The notes under the pieces: generated by a model
The model's input: the letters and a program-made list of their open reading frames with translations, nothing else
Database searches by the model: none
What the model was told of the DNA's origin: nothing
Assembly: GCA_013290025.1 (NCBI GenBank)
Contig: JABCYV010000024.1
Span: 1-33,342 of the forward strand
Origin: Acidobacteriota bacterium
GTDB taxonomy: Bacteria > Acidobacteriota > Terriglobia > Terriglobales > Acidobacteriaceae
DNA: 33,342 nucleotides
Direction of reading: 5' to 3'
Translations under genes and position numbers: made by a program
Part shown: positions 8,416 to 16,857 of the stretch, in pieces
Numbering within the stretch: position 1 is the first letter of the stretch
Layout of the letters: every line of letters begins with the position of its first letter

Positions 8416-8560
8416 ATGGCCATTTGCGTCCCCAGGTCTTTCTCTGTTTTCGCATTCTCATTCCTAATTCTCGCCAGCGCCGCTTCTTCGGACAGGGCGC
8501 AAAGGCTCGAGCGCAAGGCGCGTCGCCGAGCGATTCCGACCAAGACCAGGCTGGCCGGCG
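8416..8560 (+). other. Signal-peptide coding segment in a displaced frame
   Basis: In the frame starting with ATG at 8416, the peptide MAICVPRSFSVFAFSFLIL followed by ASAASSDRAQ has a basic n-region, a hydrophobic core and an Ala-x-Ala cleavage site, so it looks like a Sec signal peptide. It is one frame away from the long BNR/Ig gene, whose in-frame upstream codons (from TTG at 8424) give no signal peptide. The join would need a net one-base loss, or two-base gain, between about 8480 and 8560. Confidence 0.5.
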
Positions 8561-11500
8561 CAAACAATGGTTCATGCACGGACGCGTCGTCCCTGGACGG
8601 TCGGCGGCCTCACTACGCTATCGCGCTCACCTGCAGAAGATGCAGTTGCGAGCCGCGCGCCTTGCCGCGGAGCAGAACACGGGGGCCAATGCATTCTCCA
8701 CCGCCGCCGGATGGACATCCCTGGGACCGGCGCCACTGGCATCCGATGCGACCGGATTCGGCGGCCAGGATTACAACTGGGTTTCTGGGCGCGCCACGGC
8801 CGTTGCGGTTGATCCAGCCGACACTACCGGCAATACGGTTTATGTTGGCGGCGCGTACGGCGGGCTTTGGAAGTCTCTCAACGCTGGCCCGCTTAGCTCG
8901 AATCCTTCAAGTGTTACTTGGAGTCCGCTCACTGACACGCAAGCCACGCTGGCCATCGGCTCGATAGCAATCCAGCCAGGAAATACTGATCCTGGGAAGA
9001 GTGTTGTCTTGGTGGGTACGGGAGAAACCGACAGCTCGGCAGATTCCTACTACGGCTTAGGCATTCTGCGTTCCACCGACGCCGGCAATACTTGGACTTT
9101 GACTACGCAGGACAGCACGGGCACGCGCTCGTTCGCGGGGCTGGGCTTCAGCAAAATAGCTTTCAGCACGGCGACTCCCAGCCTGGTGGCGGCTGCGGCG
9201 GCAGGCGCAACCCAGGGCGTGATTGAAGGGCTGGAGAATCCAGTTTCCGCCAACCGCGGACTCTACTATTCGACCGACGGTGGTCAGTCCTGGACCTACG
9301 CGAATATCAAAGACGGAGGGCTTACTATCGCGCCTGATTCAGCAAGCTCGGTAGTCTACAACGCGGTCGCCGGAGTGTTTTTTGCGGCGCTGCGTTATCA
9401 CGGCTTTTATTCGTCGAGTGACGGAATCAATTGGAGCCGCCTCGCCAACCAACCGGGTGGGCTGAGCCCGTTCGTTTGTCCGGCCAATCCCACCTCGCTG
9501 GCTTGTCCGATTTACCGTGGAGAGATTGCCGTCGTGCCTGGCCGTAACGAGATGTACATGTGGTATGTCGACAGCAGCGACAACGATCAAGGCATCTGGC
9601 GAACAAATGACGGCGGCAATTCCTGGACCGAGCTCACCGATACTGGCATCACCGCCTGCGGCGACGCTTTTGGCGGCTGCGGAACTTCCCAGGGAACCTA
9701 CAATCTTGAACTCGCGGCCGTACCCGATGGAGCGACTGCGACCGATCTCTATGCCGGCGCAATCAATCTCTACAAATGCGTGGTCTCTAATACGTTCCCT
9801 ACCTGCAGTCCGAATGTCACGCCCGCTCCTCCTCCCGATGCCACATTCCTGAACCTGACCCATGTTTATGGCTGTCCGCCTGATTTCGGTTCGATCGCGC
9901 ACGTTCATCCTGATCAGCACGACTTGGCATTCATGCAGGTCAACAACAACACGCAGGTCGTCATGTATTTCGCCAATGACGGGGGAATCTACCGCGCACT
10001 GGACGGTTATACCGGTCTGACGTCCGGAACCTGCGGCGGCAGCAATCAATTCGACAGCCTGAATCAGACGCTGGGCTCGATGACGCAGTTCGTTTCCTTC
10101 TCGCAGCATCCTAACGATCCGCAGACGATTCTAGGAGGAACGCAAGATAACGGCTCGCCGGCTACGGCCACGTCGGAAAGCGGCAGCAATTGGCTGAATG
10201 TAAACTCGGGCGACGGCGGTTACAACGCAATCAATCCCAACAACCCGACCGAGTGGTTCACCGCCAACACTGATGTCAGCGTTCAGCGATGCAGCTCCGG
10301 CATCGCCTGTCATGCGCAGGATTTTACCGAGGTGGTCAGCAACGCCACGGTGGGCGGGGACTTCGGCGCGTTTTACACGCCATATATTTTGGATCCGCAA
10401 AATTCCGGTGAGCTGATCGTGGGTACGTGCCGAGTGTGGCGCGGAACAACGGCCGGCATGAGTTTCACAGTCTTGACCAATGACTTCGAAACTGGAGGCG
10501 CTGGCAGCTGCACCGGAAACGAAGTCAACCTGGTGCGTTCGGTGGCCGCTGGAGGGATCAAGGATTCGAACGGATTCTCCAACGTGATCTACGCCGGAAC
10601 AGACGGCCTCGGACCGCTGATGCCTACGGGGGGACACATCTGGATTACTCCTAACGCCAGCGTTGGCGCCGGAAGTTGGCTCGACCGCACGGGTGCGATA
10701 AATCCGGGAGGCTTTCCCGTCTCCGCAGTCGCGATCGACACCTCGGACGGAACCGGCGCCACCGCATACGTCACGATCATGGGCTTTCACGTCTCCCATG
10801 TGTGGAAGACGAGCAACGCGGGCGCGTCGTGGATAGACTTCACCGGCACCCTGCCAAACAATCTGCCCGATGCGCCGGCCAACGCGCTGTTGGTCGACGG
10901 CGGCTCCACTCCGACAACGGGAACGGTGTACGTCGCTACCGACGTGGGCGTGTTCTCCAGCAGCACCGCCAGCCCGAGTTGGACTGAAGTGGGACCGGCC
11001 CCCATCAGCGGGAACGCAGGATATCTGCCAAATGTGGCCGTCACGGCTTTGGGCATGTTCAACTCTGGCGGGACCAAGAAACTACGGGCTTCGACCTACG
11101 GCCGTGGAATGTGGGAATTCACACTCGTCGCTGCTCCGGATTTTGAGTTTGCCGTCTCCAATAATCCGCTGACCGTATTTGCTGGCCAGCCCGCGGTTTT
11201 CAATGGAACCCTCAAGGCGCTGAATGGATATAACAGCCCGGTCAACTTGAGCTGCGTCAGTGGACCCACGTTGCCGCCGCTGGGATGCTCAGCGACGCCG
11301 CCTAGCCTCACGCCGAGCAACTCCGGCACGACCTTCACCGTGAACGCCAGCAGTCCGACGGCGACCGACTGTCAGTTCAATGCGCACGGAGTTGGGACCG
11401 ATACGAACACGGTAACGCGCGATTTCCTGCTCACACTGCACGTAGTCGACTTCAATTTGACTGCGCCATCTCCAGCGAGCGTGACGGTCAGTCAGTCAGC

Positions 11501-12650
11501 TACTTCCGCTCCGGTAAATTTCCAAGTGACGGGCCTGGGATCGTTTAACGCAGCCGTGGCGCTCTCCTGCACCGGCTTACCGGCGGGAGCGACTTGTAAT
11601 TTCCAGCCTTCGAATTCGGTCCATCCGACTTCGACGACTCCGGTTGCAGTCACGATGACCGTGAGCACCAGCGCGAGCACACCTACGGGAACATTTCCAA
11701 TCGCTATCGCGGCGAACGCGACGGGAGCGCCGTCGCCGAAAACGCAGAATTTGTCGTTAGCGGTCGTGGGAACGACCGGTTTCTCGATCACCAACAATTC
11801 CGGGCCTCAAACGGTGAATGCTGGTGGAACGGCGGCATACACTCTCGGGGTCTCGCCGACTGGATCTTCCACCTTCGTCAGCACTGTGACGTACTCGTGC
11901 GCAACCGCCGGTCTGCCTCCGCTAATCAATTGCTCGTTCAGCCCAACGCAAATTGCAGCGGGCAGTGCAGCCACCAATGTCACCCTAAAGCTCGCAACCA
12001 CTCCGCCCCCGGGAGGCACCGCTCCGGGAACTTACACGATCACGGTGAACGCGAAGTCAGGCTCTGTCACCCAGACTGTGACTGCGACGCTGACGGTCAT
12101 TCCTGGCAGCACGTTCGATTTCACAATCTTCAACAACACGAGTCCGGTGACGATCACGGCTGGTCAAATCGCCACCTACAGTCTCGATGTGGATCCGACT
12201 GTCCTTGGAAACAGCTTTCCCAGCAATGTGACTTTTTCCTGCTCCGGATTGCCTGCCGTGAGCACCTGCGCCTTCGCCCCGATCCAGGTGGCGAGTGGCA
12301 GCGGCAATACGAATGTGATCCTTACGATCCAAACCACCGGTGCTATTCCAGCTTCCGCGCGAGTACTGCGGAAGCTCACAGCGTCGCTCTATTGGCCGTG
12401 GCTGCCACTGCCGGGGATCGTGTTTGCCGGTTTTGCCCGGAATAATTCTCGCCGGAAAAAGATCGCGGGTTGTGCAGCCCTTAGCCTGGTCCTGTTGCTC
12501 ATGGTTCTCCAGGTTGCATGCGGCGGAGGCCTAAGTGGTGGAGGCTCTGCCCAGCCCGGCACACCGCAGGGAAACTATCAAGTCACAGTGACCGCGGCAA
12601 TGGGGTCTCTCAGTCACAGCGCGCTGGTGACGCTGAACGTGAAGCCCTGA
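8424..12650 (+). CDS. Giant BNR-repeat and Ig-like surface protein
   Basis: The frame is open for 1408 codons from a TTG. Residues of about 90-890 carry sialidase/sortilin-type BNR (Asp-box) motifs, for example STDAGNTW, STDGGQSW, SSDGINW, TNDGGNSW and TSNAGASW, which indicate a beta-propeller. From about 895 there are four or five Ig-like repeats with the pattern (V/P)xLSCxGLPxGxxCxF...TPxGTxxI. The last repeat is interrupted by two hydrophobic segments (WPWLPLPGIVFAGFA and CAALSLVLLLMVLQVACGGG) separated by a basic RRKK patch. The family is probably exported and cell-surface or secreted; the ligand is unknown and no catalytic residues are assigned. The TTG start lacks a good ribosome site and a signal peptide, while a signal peptide occurs in another frame just upstream, so the 5' end is probably frameshifted. 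Confidence 0.8.
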   Translation: MRPQVFLCFRILIPNSRQRRFFGQGAKARAQGASPSDSDQDQAGRRKQWFMHGRVVPGRSAASLRYRAHLQKMQLRAARLAAEQNTGANAFSTAAGWTSLGPAPLASDATGFGGQDYNWVSGRATAVAVDPADTTGNTVYVGGAYGGLWKSLNAGPLSSNPSSVTWSPLTDTQATLAIGSIAIQPGNTDPGKSVVLVGTGETDSSADSYYGLGILRSTDAGNTWTLTTQDSTGTRSFAGLGFSKIAFSTATPSLVAAAAAGATQGVIEGLENPVSANRGLYYSTDGGQSWTYANIKDGGLTIAPDSASSVVYNAVAGVFFAALRYHGFYSSSDGINWSRLANQPGGLSPFVCPANPTSLACPIYRGEIAVVPGRNEMYMWYVDSSDNDQGIWRTNDGGNSWTELTDTGITACGDAFGGCGTSQGTYNLELAAVPDGATATDLYAGAINLYKCVVSNTFPTCSPNVTPAPPPDATFLNLTHVYGCPPDFGSIAHVHPDQHDLAFMQVNNNTQVVMYFANDGGIYRALDGYTGLTSGTCGGSNQFDSLNQTLGSMTQFVSFSQHPNDPQTILGGTQDNGSPATATSESGSNWLNVNSGDGGYNAINPNNPTEWFTANTDVSVQRCSSGIACHAQDFTEVVSNATVGGDFGAFYTPYILDPQNSGELIVGTCRVWRGTTAGMSFTVLTNDFETGGAGSCTGNEVNLVRSVAAGGIKDSNGFSNVIYAGTDGLGPLMPTGGHIWITPNASVGAGSWLDRTGAINPGGFPVSAVAIDTSDGTGATAYVTIMGFHVSHVWKTSNAGASWIDFTGTLPNNLPDAPANALLVDGGSTPTTGTVYVATDVGVFSSSTASPSWTEVGPAPISGNAGYLPNVAVTALGMFNSGGTKKLRASTYGRGMWEFTLVAAPDFEFAVSNNPLTVFAGQPAVFNGTLKALNGYNSPVNLSCVSGPTLPPLGCSATPPSLTPSNSGTTFTVNASSPTATDCQFNAHGVGTDTNTVTRDFLLTLHVVDFNLTAPSPASVTVSQSATSAPVNFQVTGLGSFNAAVALSCTGLPAGATCNFQPSNSVHPTSTTPVAVTMTVSTSASTPTGTFPIAIAANATGAPSPKTQNLSLAVVGTTGFSITNNSGPQTVNAGGTAAYTLGVSPTGSSTFVSTVTYSCATAGLPPLINCSFSPTQIAAGSAATNVTLKLATTPPPGGTAPGTYTITVNAKSGSVTQTVTATLTVIPGSTFDFTIFNNTSPVTITAGQIATYSLDVDPTVLGNSFPSNVTFSCSGLPAVSTCAFAPIQVASGSGNTNVILTIQTTGAIPASARVLRKLTASLYWPWLPLPGIVFAGFARNNSRRKKIAGCAALSLVLLLMVLQVACGGGLSGGGSAQPGTPQGNYQVTVTAAMGSLSHSALVTLNVKP

Positions 12651-12723
12651 GCGACCCGGAAGGACTCTCGGCTGTACGAACTCCGACCCCAGGTGCTAAA
12701 GCCAACGTTATTCGGAATCCCTA

Positions 12724-12744
12724 CGCGGGCCTGGAAGGCCCGCG
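12724..12744. repeat. Perfect GC-rich hairpin (REP-like)
   Basis: CGCGGGCCT and AGGCCCGCG form a 9-bp perfect stem around GGA. It lies 74 nt after the stop of the BNR/Ig gene. There is no T-run, so it is not a classical terminator, though it may stall or protect the transcript. The rest of 12651-12976 (326 nt) holds no gene; a repeated CTCGCGA and the GGAGG ribosome site of proC are the only other features seen. Confidence 0.6.
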
Positions 12745-12976
12745 CTTCCACGGTTGTCGTACGGGTGATCGCGCGCGAAACTTATCCTGAAACCATGCAG
12801 ATTCGCACGCCGGATCCCTCGCGAACCTCGCGATGACGTAGTGTGGCTGCAACTGCATCGTTTACCTCCCTCGACTTCGCTCCCGACTCCCACCCTCACT
12901 CGCACAGAGTGCGGCTGCAGTGTATCTTCACTAGCAACGTCTTCCTACACAAAAAGGCAGAATCGGAGGCACGCAG

Positions 12977-13801
12977 ATGGGGTTTGATCTTTCAGGAAAG
13001 CGAGTGGCAGTTCTCGGCACGGGCAAGATTGGCAGCATTCTGCTGAAGGCTCTCCTGGAAAAAGGGCAGCTCACGCCACAATCGACGTTCGCGACGGTCC
13101 AGCACGAGGAGCGTGCCCGCGCCCTGACTGAAAAATTAGGGATCCCGGTGGGCACGGACAATCTCGCCGCCGTCCCCGATGCGGACATCATTTTAGTTTG
13201 CGTGAAGCCCCAGGTGGTTCAGGAAGTGATCGAGCAGATTCGCCCTAATATTTCCAAGAAACAGCTGATCATCTCCGTGGCGGCGTCGGTTCACACCAGC
13301 CAAATTGAAAGAGCGTTGGCCAGCGAAATAGCCGTGGTGCGGGCAATGCCCAACACACCCTGCGCCCTGGGTTGTGGGATGACCGCGGTGTGCAAAGGGA
13401 AGTTTGCCGATACCGCCCACGTAGCAGCCGCGTGCGCATTGTTCGACGTCGTGGGAAAGACGGTAGTGGTCGATGAAAAGCACATGGACGCGGTCACTGG
13501 ACTCTCGGCCAGCGGGCCGGCATTCATCTATATCATCCTGGAATCGCTGGCCGAAGCTGGAGTTAAGGTGGGCTTGCCTCGCGATATCGCCACACTGCTC
13601 GCAGCGCAAACCACCCTCGGAGCGGCCACCGTAGTTCTCGAGACTGGAGACCACCCAGCGCTGTTGAAAGACGCAGTAACTACGCCAGCCGGCTGCACAA
13701 TTGACGGCATCATGGAGCTCGAGGAGGGCAAGCTGCGAGTAACGCTGATCAAGGCGGTGGTGAAAGCCGCGCAGCGCGCGAAAGAGCTGGCGAACGGATA
13801 G
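12977..13801 (+). CDS. proC: Pyrroline-5-carboxylate reductase
   Basis: This 274-residue enzyme reduces 1-pyrroline-5-carboxylate to L-proline with NAD(P)H, the last step of proline synthesis in the cytoplasm. The Rossmann motif is VAVLGTGKIGSILLKALL (residues of about 9-26), followed by VVRAMPNTPCALGCGMTA and the C-terminal dimer domain with LSASGPAFIYIILESLAEAG. The P5CR signature near the end reads TTPAGCTIDGIMELEEG, where family members usually have PGGTT, a modest variant. Length is normal for the family. GGAGG stands about 8 nt before the ATG. It converges with the GAF/TonB_C gene 12 nt downstream. Confidence 0.95.
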   Translation: MGFDLSGKRVAVLGTGKIGSILLKALLEKGQLTPQSTFATVQHEERARALTEKLGIPVGTDNLAAVPDADIILVCVKPQVVQEVIEQIRPNISKKQLIISVAASVHTSQIERALASEIAVVRAMPNTPCALGCGMTAVCKGKFADTAHVAAACALFDVVGKTVVVDEKHMDAVTGLSASGPAFIYIILESLAEAGVKVGLPRDIATLLAAQTTLGAATVVLETGDHPALLKDAVTTPAGCTIDGIMELEEGKLRVTLIKAVVKAAQRAKELANG

Positions 13802-13812
13802 ACATCCATCAA

Positions 13813-15312
13813 CTAATTTTGCGGCAGCGTGAAGTTCACGGTGATCCGGGTCTCAAATTCCCGGAGCTGGCCGTCTTGCTGGTAGGGTTTGAAGCGCCAT
13901 TGGCGAACAGCAGCTGTGGCGGCAGTAGCCAATTGAGTGTCACCGCTGATGACCTTCAGTTTACGAATCCCGCCATCTTTTCCGACCAGAGCTTTTAGAA
14001 CTACCGGGCCCTGAAGGTGTTTCTGTCTGGCCTGCTCGGGATAATCAGGCTCGACTCGCAGCGCGAGATGTTCCCATGCAGTCTCGGTTGAAACGGCTAC
14101 CGGATTATTACCAGCCCGAGCTTCGTTCTCCGTTTTCTCTGCTGTTTCATCCGACCGCAAGCCGGCGAGCTCGGTTCCGGCGTCATGGGATTTCTGTGTC
14201 GGAGGCATTGTGTAAATGAGCTTGCCGTTCTTGTACACCGTCAGTCCGCCCGGGGCGGCTCCAGCCTTCTTCGAGGGAGTAGAAAACGGGTTGGCCGCCG
14301 GAGCGTCAACTGCTTCTTTCTGGAGAGGCGGCTGGGCACTAACAACGGTCGGATCGGGAGTCGGCATTGCTTGCGGCGTGGTCGCTATTTCCTGCTCAGG
14401 AGAAGTCGCAATCGCTTGGTCTCCAGCCAGGCTTGCGGTCCTCTGCCGTCCTACTCGGCCAACCATCCAACCCAACAGCAAAGCCAGCATTACCACGATG
14501 CCGATCAGAATCCCCGTCCAATAATCTCGCCGACGGATTCTGGTAACGGGCGGCTCCGGCCCCCCGAAGAGAATTCCGGGCGAAGCGAACTCCGCCTCAG
14601 GATGCACCGCAGCGACAGTTGCTCGTAAGGGCCTAATCTCGACTGGAGCGGCTGGCTTGGCTTCAGCGTAACGTAGATTCTCAACGATCCGGCGGGAAAG
14701 TCCTTGCATGAGCCGAATGTCGCGTTCTCCGAAGGCTGTGAGCTGCGTGGAAAAGATCTCGAAGACTCCCAGTAGTTCCTCGTCATGCAAAACCGGAACC
14801 ACCAGGATGGAGCGGACATCAAGCTCGCGACAGGCAGTGGCATCCACCCGCGGGTCGTTCTCGGTGTCATCACAGAGCTGTGCTTCTCTGGTCCGAAAGC
14901 AGGCGCCGGAAAGGCCTGAACTGGTATTCAAGCGGACGCCGAGACCCGGGGCATTGACCCCGGTGGTAGCGCGACAGACCATCTCGCGATCACGGGCCAG
15001 CGCGATAGCGGCTCCGCTGGCATTCGTCGCCAGACACGCCTGTTCCACGACTTCATTGAGCAGCAGATCCAAAGCAAGATCGGCGGACAAGGCGCCTCCG
15101 CCATGAGACGCCAGAGTGGCGGCCAGCTCTGCCAGATAAAGCCCGGATTCGTCGTCTAACCACTCTGGTCCCCGATCGGTCGAAGAGATAGGCGGAACGC
15201 TGGGCCGGGAAGGCGGGGATGGATTGGGCCGAAATATCGGTTGAGGAGGCACTATTAACCCTTTGCGATCAGAGGGTTGGTCGCTTACCGTCGCCGGGGC
15301 AGTGGGGCCCAC
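13813..15312 (-). CDS. GAF domain - TM - TonB C-terminal fusion protein
   Basis: With GTG at 15312 as start (GGAG 9 nt upstream) the protein has 499 residues. A Pro-rich N-terminus precedes a GAF domain at about 78-218, with ATNASGAAIALARDREMVCRA-type strands (residues 95-116), SGLSGACFRT and SILVVPVLHDEELLGVFEIFS. A single transmembrane helix (about 265-286, GILIGIVVMLALLLGWMVG) is followed by a low-complexity Pro/Ala linker. The last 87 residues are a TonB C-terminal domain (VEPDYPEQARQKHLQGPVVLKALVGKDG...AVRQWRFKPY). The GAF would be cytoplasmic and TonB_C periplasmic. GAF domains bind small ligands; TonB_C normally contacts outer-membrane receptors. The role is unknown. The frame continues to a TTG at 15468 but that start lacks support. 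It diverges from the MFS gene. Confidence 0.82.
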   Translation of the reverse strand: MGPTAPATVSDQPSDRKGLIVPPQPIFRPNPSPPSRPSVPPISSTDRGPEWLDDESGLYLAELAATLASHGGGALSADLALDLLLNEVVEQACLATNASGAAIALARDREMVCRATTGVNAPGLGVRLNTSSGLSGACFRTREAQLCDDTENDPRVDATACRELDVRSILVVPVLHDEELLGVFEIFSTQLTAFGERDIRLMQGLSRRIVENLRYAEAKPAAPVEIRPLRATVAAVHPEAEFASPGILFGGPEPPVTRIRRRDYWTGILIGIVVMLALLLGWMVGRVGRQRTASLAGDQAIATSPEQEIATTPQAMPTPDPTVVSAQPPLQKEAVDAPAANPFSTPSKKAGAAPGGLTVYKNGKLIYTMPPTQKSHDAGTELAGLRSDETAEKTENEARAGNNPVAVSTETAWEHLALRVEPDYPEQARQKHLQGPVVLKALVGKDGGIRKLKVISGDTQLATAATAAVRQWRFKPYQQDGQLREFETRITVNFTLPQN

Positions 15313-15478
15313 GAAAATAAACTCCGGTACTAGTTCTTTTAGTGTAAGTGAGCGGAGTTTCCCCCGAAAAGGGCCACTTGTCAACAGAAATGGAGGGGCC
15401 GATGGGGTCTGGACTTGCCGTATTCGGATCAGCCAAATGCTCCCCCTGCGTTTGCACAGGCGGTCCAATCATGGTCTT

Positions 15479-16741
15479 ATGGCCGCATTCGAAATGACAA
15501 TTCCTACCGGCACGAGTCCCAATGCGGCGGTCTCACGCTCTGACCAGTGGCATGCGGTAACCGCCAGCTTCCTGGGTTGGACGCTGGATGCTTTCGACTT
15601 CTTCGTCATCGTGTTCCTGATCGACACGCTGGCAGTCCAGTTTCACGTCCCCAAGAGCGCAATCGTAGCGACCATTGGCTACACGTTGGCGATGCGGCCC
15701 GTGGGAGCGGTGGTTTTTGGTCTGCTCGCGGACCGCTACGGCCGGCGTAAGCTGCTCATGGCGAACGTGGTTTTCTTCTCCGTAGTCGAACTTTTGTGCG
15801 GGTTCGCGCCAAATTACGCGGTATTTCTGCTCTTGCGCACGATCTATGGAATCGGCATGGGAGGCGAATGGGGAGTGGGTGCGTCGTTGGCCATGGAGAG
15901 CGCACCCACCAAATGGCGAGGCATTTTGTCTGGAGTGGTGCAGAGCGGATATTCCATCGGCTACCTGCTCGCAGCCGTGGCCGCGCGCTTTGTGCAACCA
16001 GCGTGGGGATGGCGGGCCATGTTCTGGGTGGGCGGCGCACCTGCGCTGCTGGCGTTTTACATTCGATCCAGAGTCCGCGAATCGGAAGCCTGGCAGCAAC
16101 ATCGCGCCCCGACCGTCGGAGCCATCTTGCGCACAGCCAGCGGGCACTGGAAGACATTTGCCTATCTCGTCCTGCTGATGACCCTGATGATGTTCCTCTC
16201 GCACGGCACACAGGATCTGTATCCTGACTTTCTGAAATCAGCACGGGGCTTCTCGCCGGCCGTGGTCTCCTACATTGCAATTCTGTTCAATATTGGCGCT
16301 GTGCTGGGCGCCATTACGTTCGGATATTTTTCGGAGAGATTGGGGCGGCGTCGCAGCATGATTGCCGCACTGGCGGTTTCTCTAGCTGTAATTCCCGCCT
16401 GGGCGTTCGGCGGATCGCTGGCCGTGTTGGCGATAGGCGCGTTCGTGATGCAGGTGGGCGTGCAAGGCGCCTGGGGAATTATTCCCGCGCATCTCAACGA
16501 ACTTTCTCCCGATGCGGCGCGGGGGCTGATGCCCGGCTTGGCCTATCAACTCGGCATCCTGTTTGCTGCGGGAACGAATACCATTGAGTACGCGCTGCGC
16601 GACCGGCTCGGCTACGCCTGGGCTCTAGCCGCATTCGAAATCACGAACATCGCATTGCTGATGACCGTGGTGGCGCTAGGTTCGGAACGCAAGGGAAAGA
16701 GTTTCTTGCGGACGGAGGAGGTTCAGAGTTCCACCACCTAG
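15479..16741 (+). CDS. MFS transporter (metabolite:H+ symporter type)
   Basis: A 420-residue major facilitator with 12 predicted helices. The loop 2-3 motif is GLLADRYGRRKLL, and the segment GIGMGGEWGVGASLAMES resembles the MHS/SHS branch that moves carboxylates and related compounds by proton symport. The second half repeats the motif as FGYFSERLGRRRSM. The start at 15479 (MAAFEMTIP) fits the family N-terminus; ATG at 15494 is an alternative, and the frame is open further upstream without likely coding value. It is divergent from the GAF/TonB_C gene, with 166 nt between. The substrate cannot be inferred from the neighbours. Confidence 0.87.
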   Translation: MAAFEMTIPTGTSPNAAVSRSDQWHAVTASFLGWTLDAFDFFVIVFLIDTLAVQFHVPKSAIVATIGYTLAMRPVGAVVFGLLADRYGRRKLLMANVVFFSVVELLCGFAPNYAVFLLLRTIYGIGMGGEWGVGASLAMESAPTKWRGILSGVVQSGYSIGYLLAAVAARFVQPAWGWRAMFWVGGAPALLAFYIRSRVRESEAWQQHRAPTVGAILRTASGHWKTFAYLVLLMTLMMFLSHGTQDLYPDFLKSARGFSPAVVSYIAILFNIGAVLGAITFGYFSERLGRRRSMIAALAVSLAVIPAWAFGGSLAVLAIGAFVMQVGVQGAWGIIPAHLNELSPDAARGLMPGLAYQLGILFAAGTNTIEYALRDRLGYAWALAAFEITNIALLMTVVALGSERKGKSFLRTEEVQSSTT

Positions 16742-16857
16742 TCTATGGTTCTCGGCTTTCATTTTCGATTCCCATTTTGCAATTTCACACTTCGTTGCGC
16801 TTGGCGCTCCGCTCCGGGGCGCGGAAAAGCTGGTAAAGTATGGGTCGGAGCACTGCC

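Noticed and set aside
8139-8579. Reverse open frame of 146 codons between the 71-residue protein and the BNR/Ig gene
   Set aside because: It overlaps both the 3' end of the small gene and the signal-peptide segment, and has no ribosome site or family pattern.
8424-8600. Programmed -1 frameshift in the BNR/Ig gene
   Set aside because: No X-XXY-YYZ slippery heptamer with a downstream structure was found; an indel or sequence error is simpler.
9339-10109. Reverse open frame of 256 codons inside the BNR/Ig gene
   Set aside because: It is antisense to a long gene with clear Asp-box repeats; codon bias in GC-rich DNA explains it.
10131-10799. Reverse open frame of 222 codons inside the BNR/Ig gene
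   Set aside because: Antisense shadow of the same gene, without ribosome site or recognisable motif.
12724-12744. Rho-independent terminator after the BNR/Ig gene
   Set aside because: The stem is perfect, but no T-run follows; it fits a REP-like repeat better.
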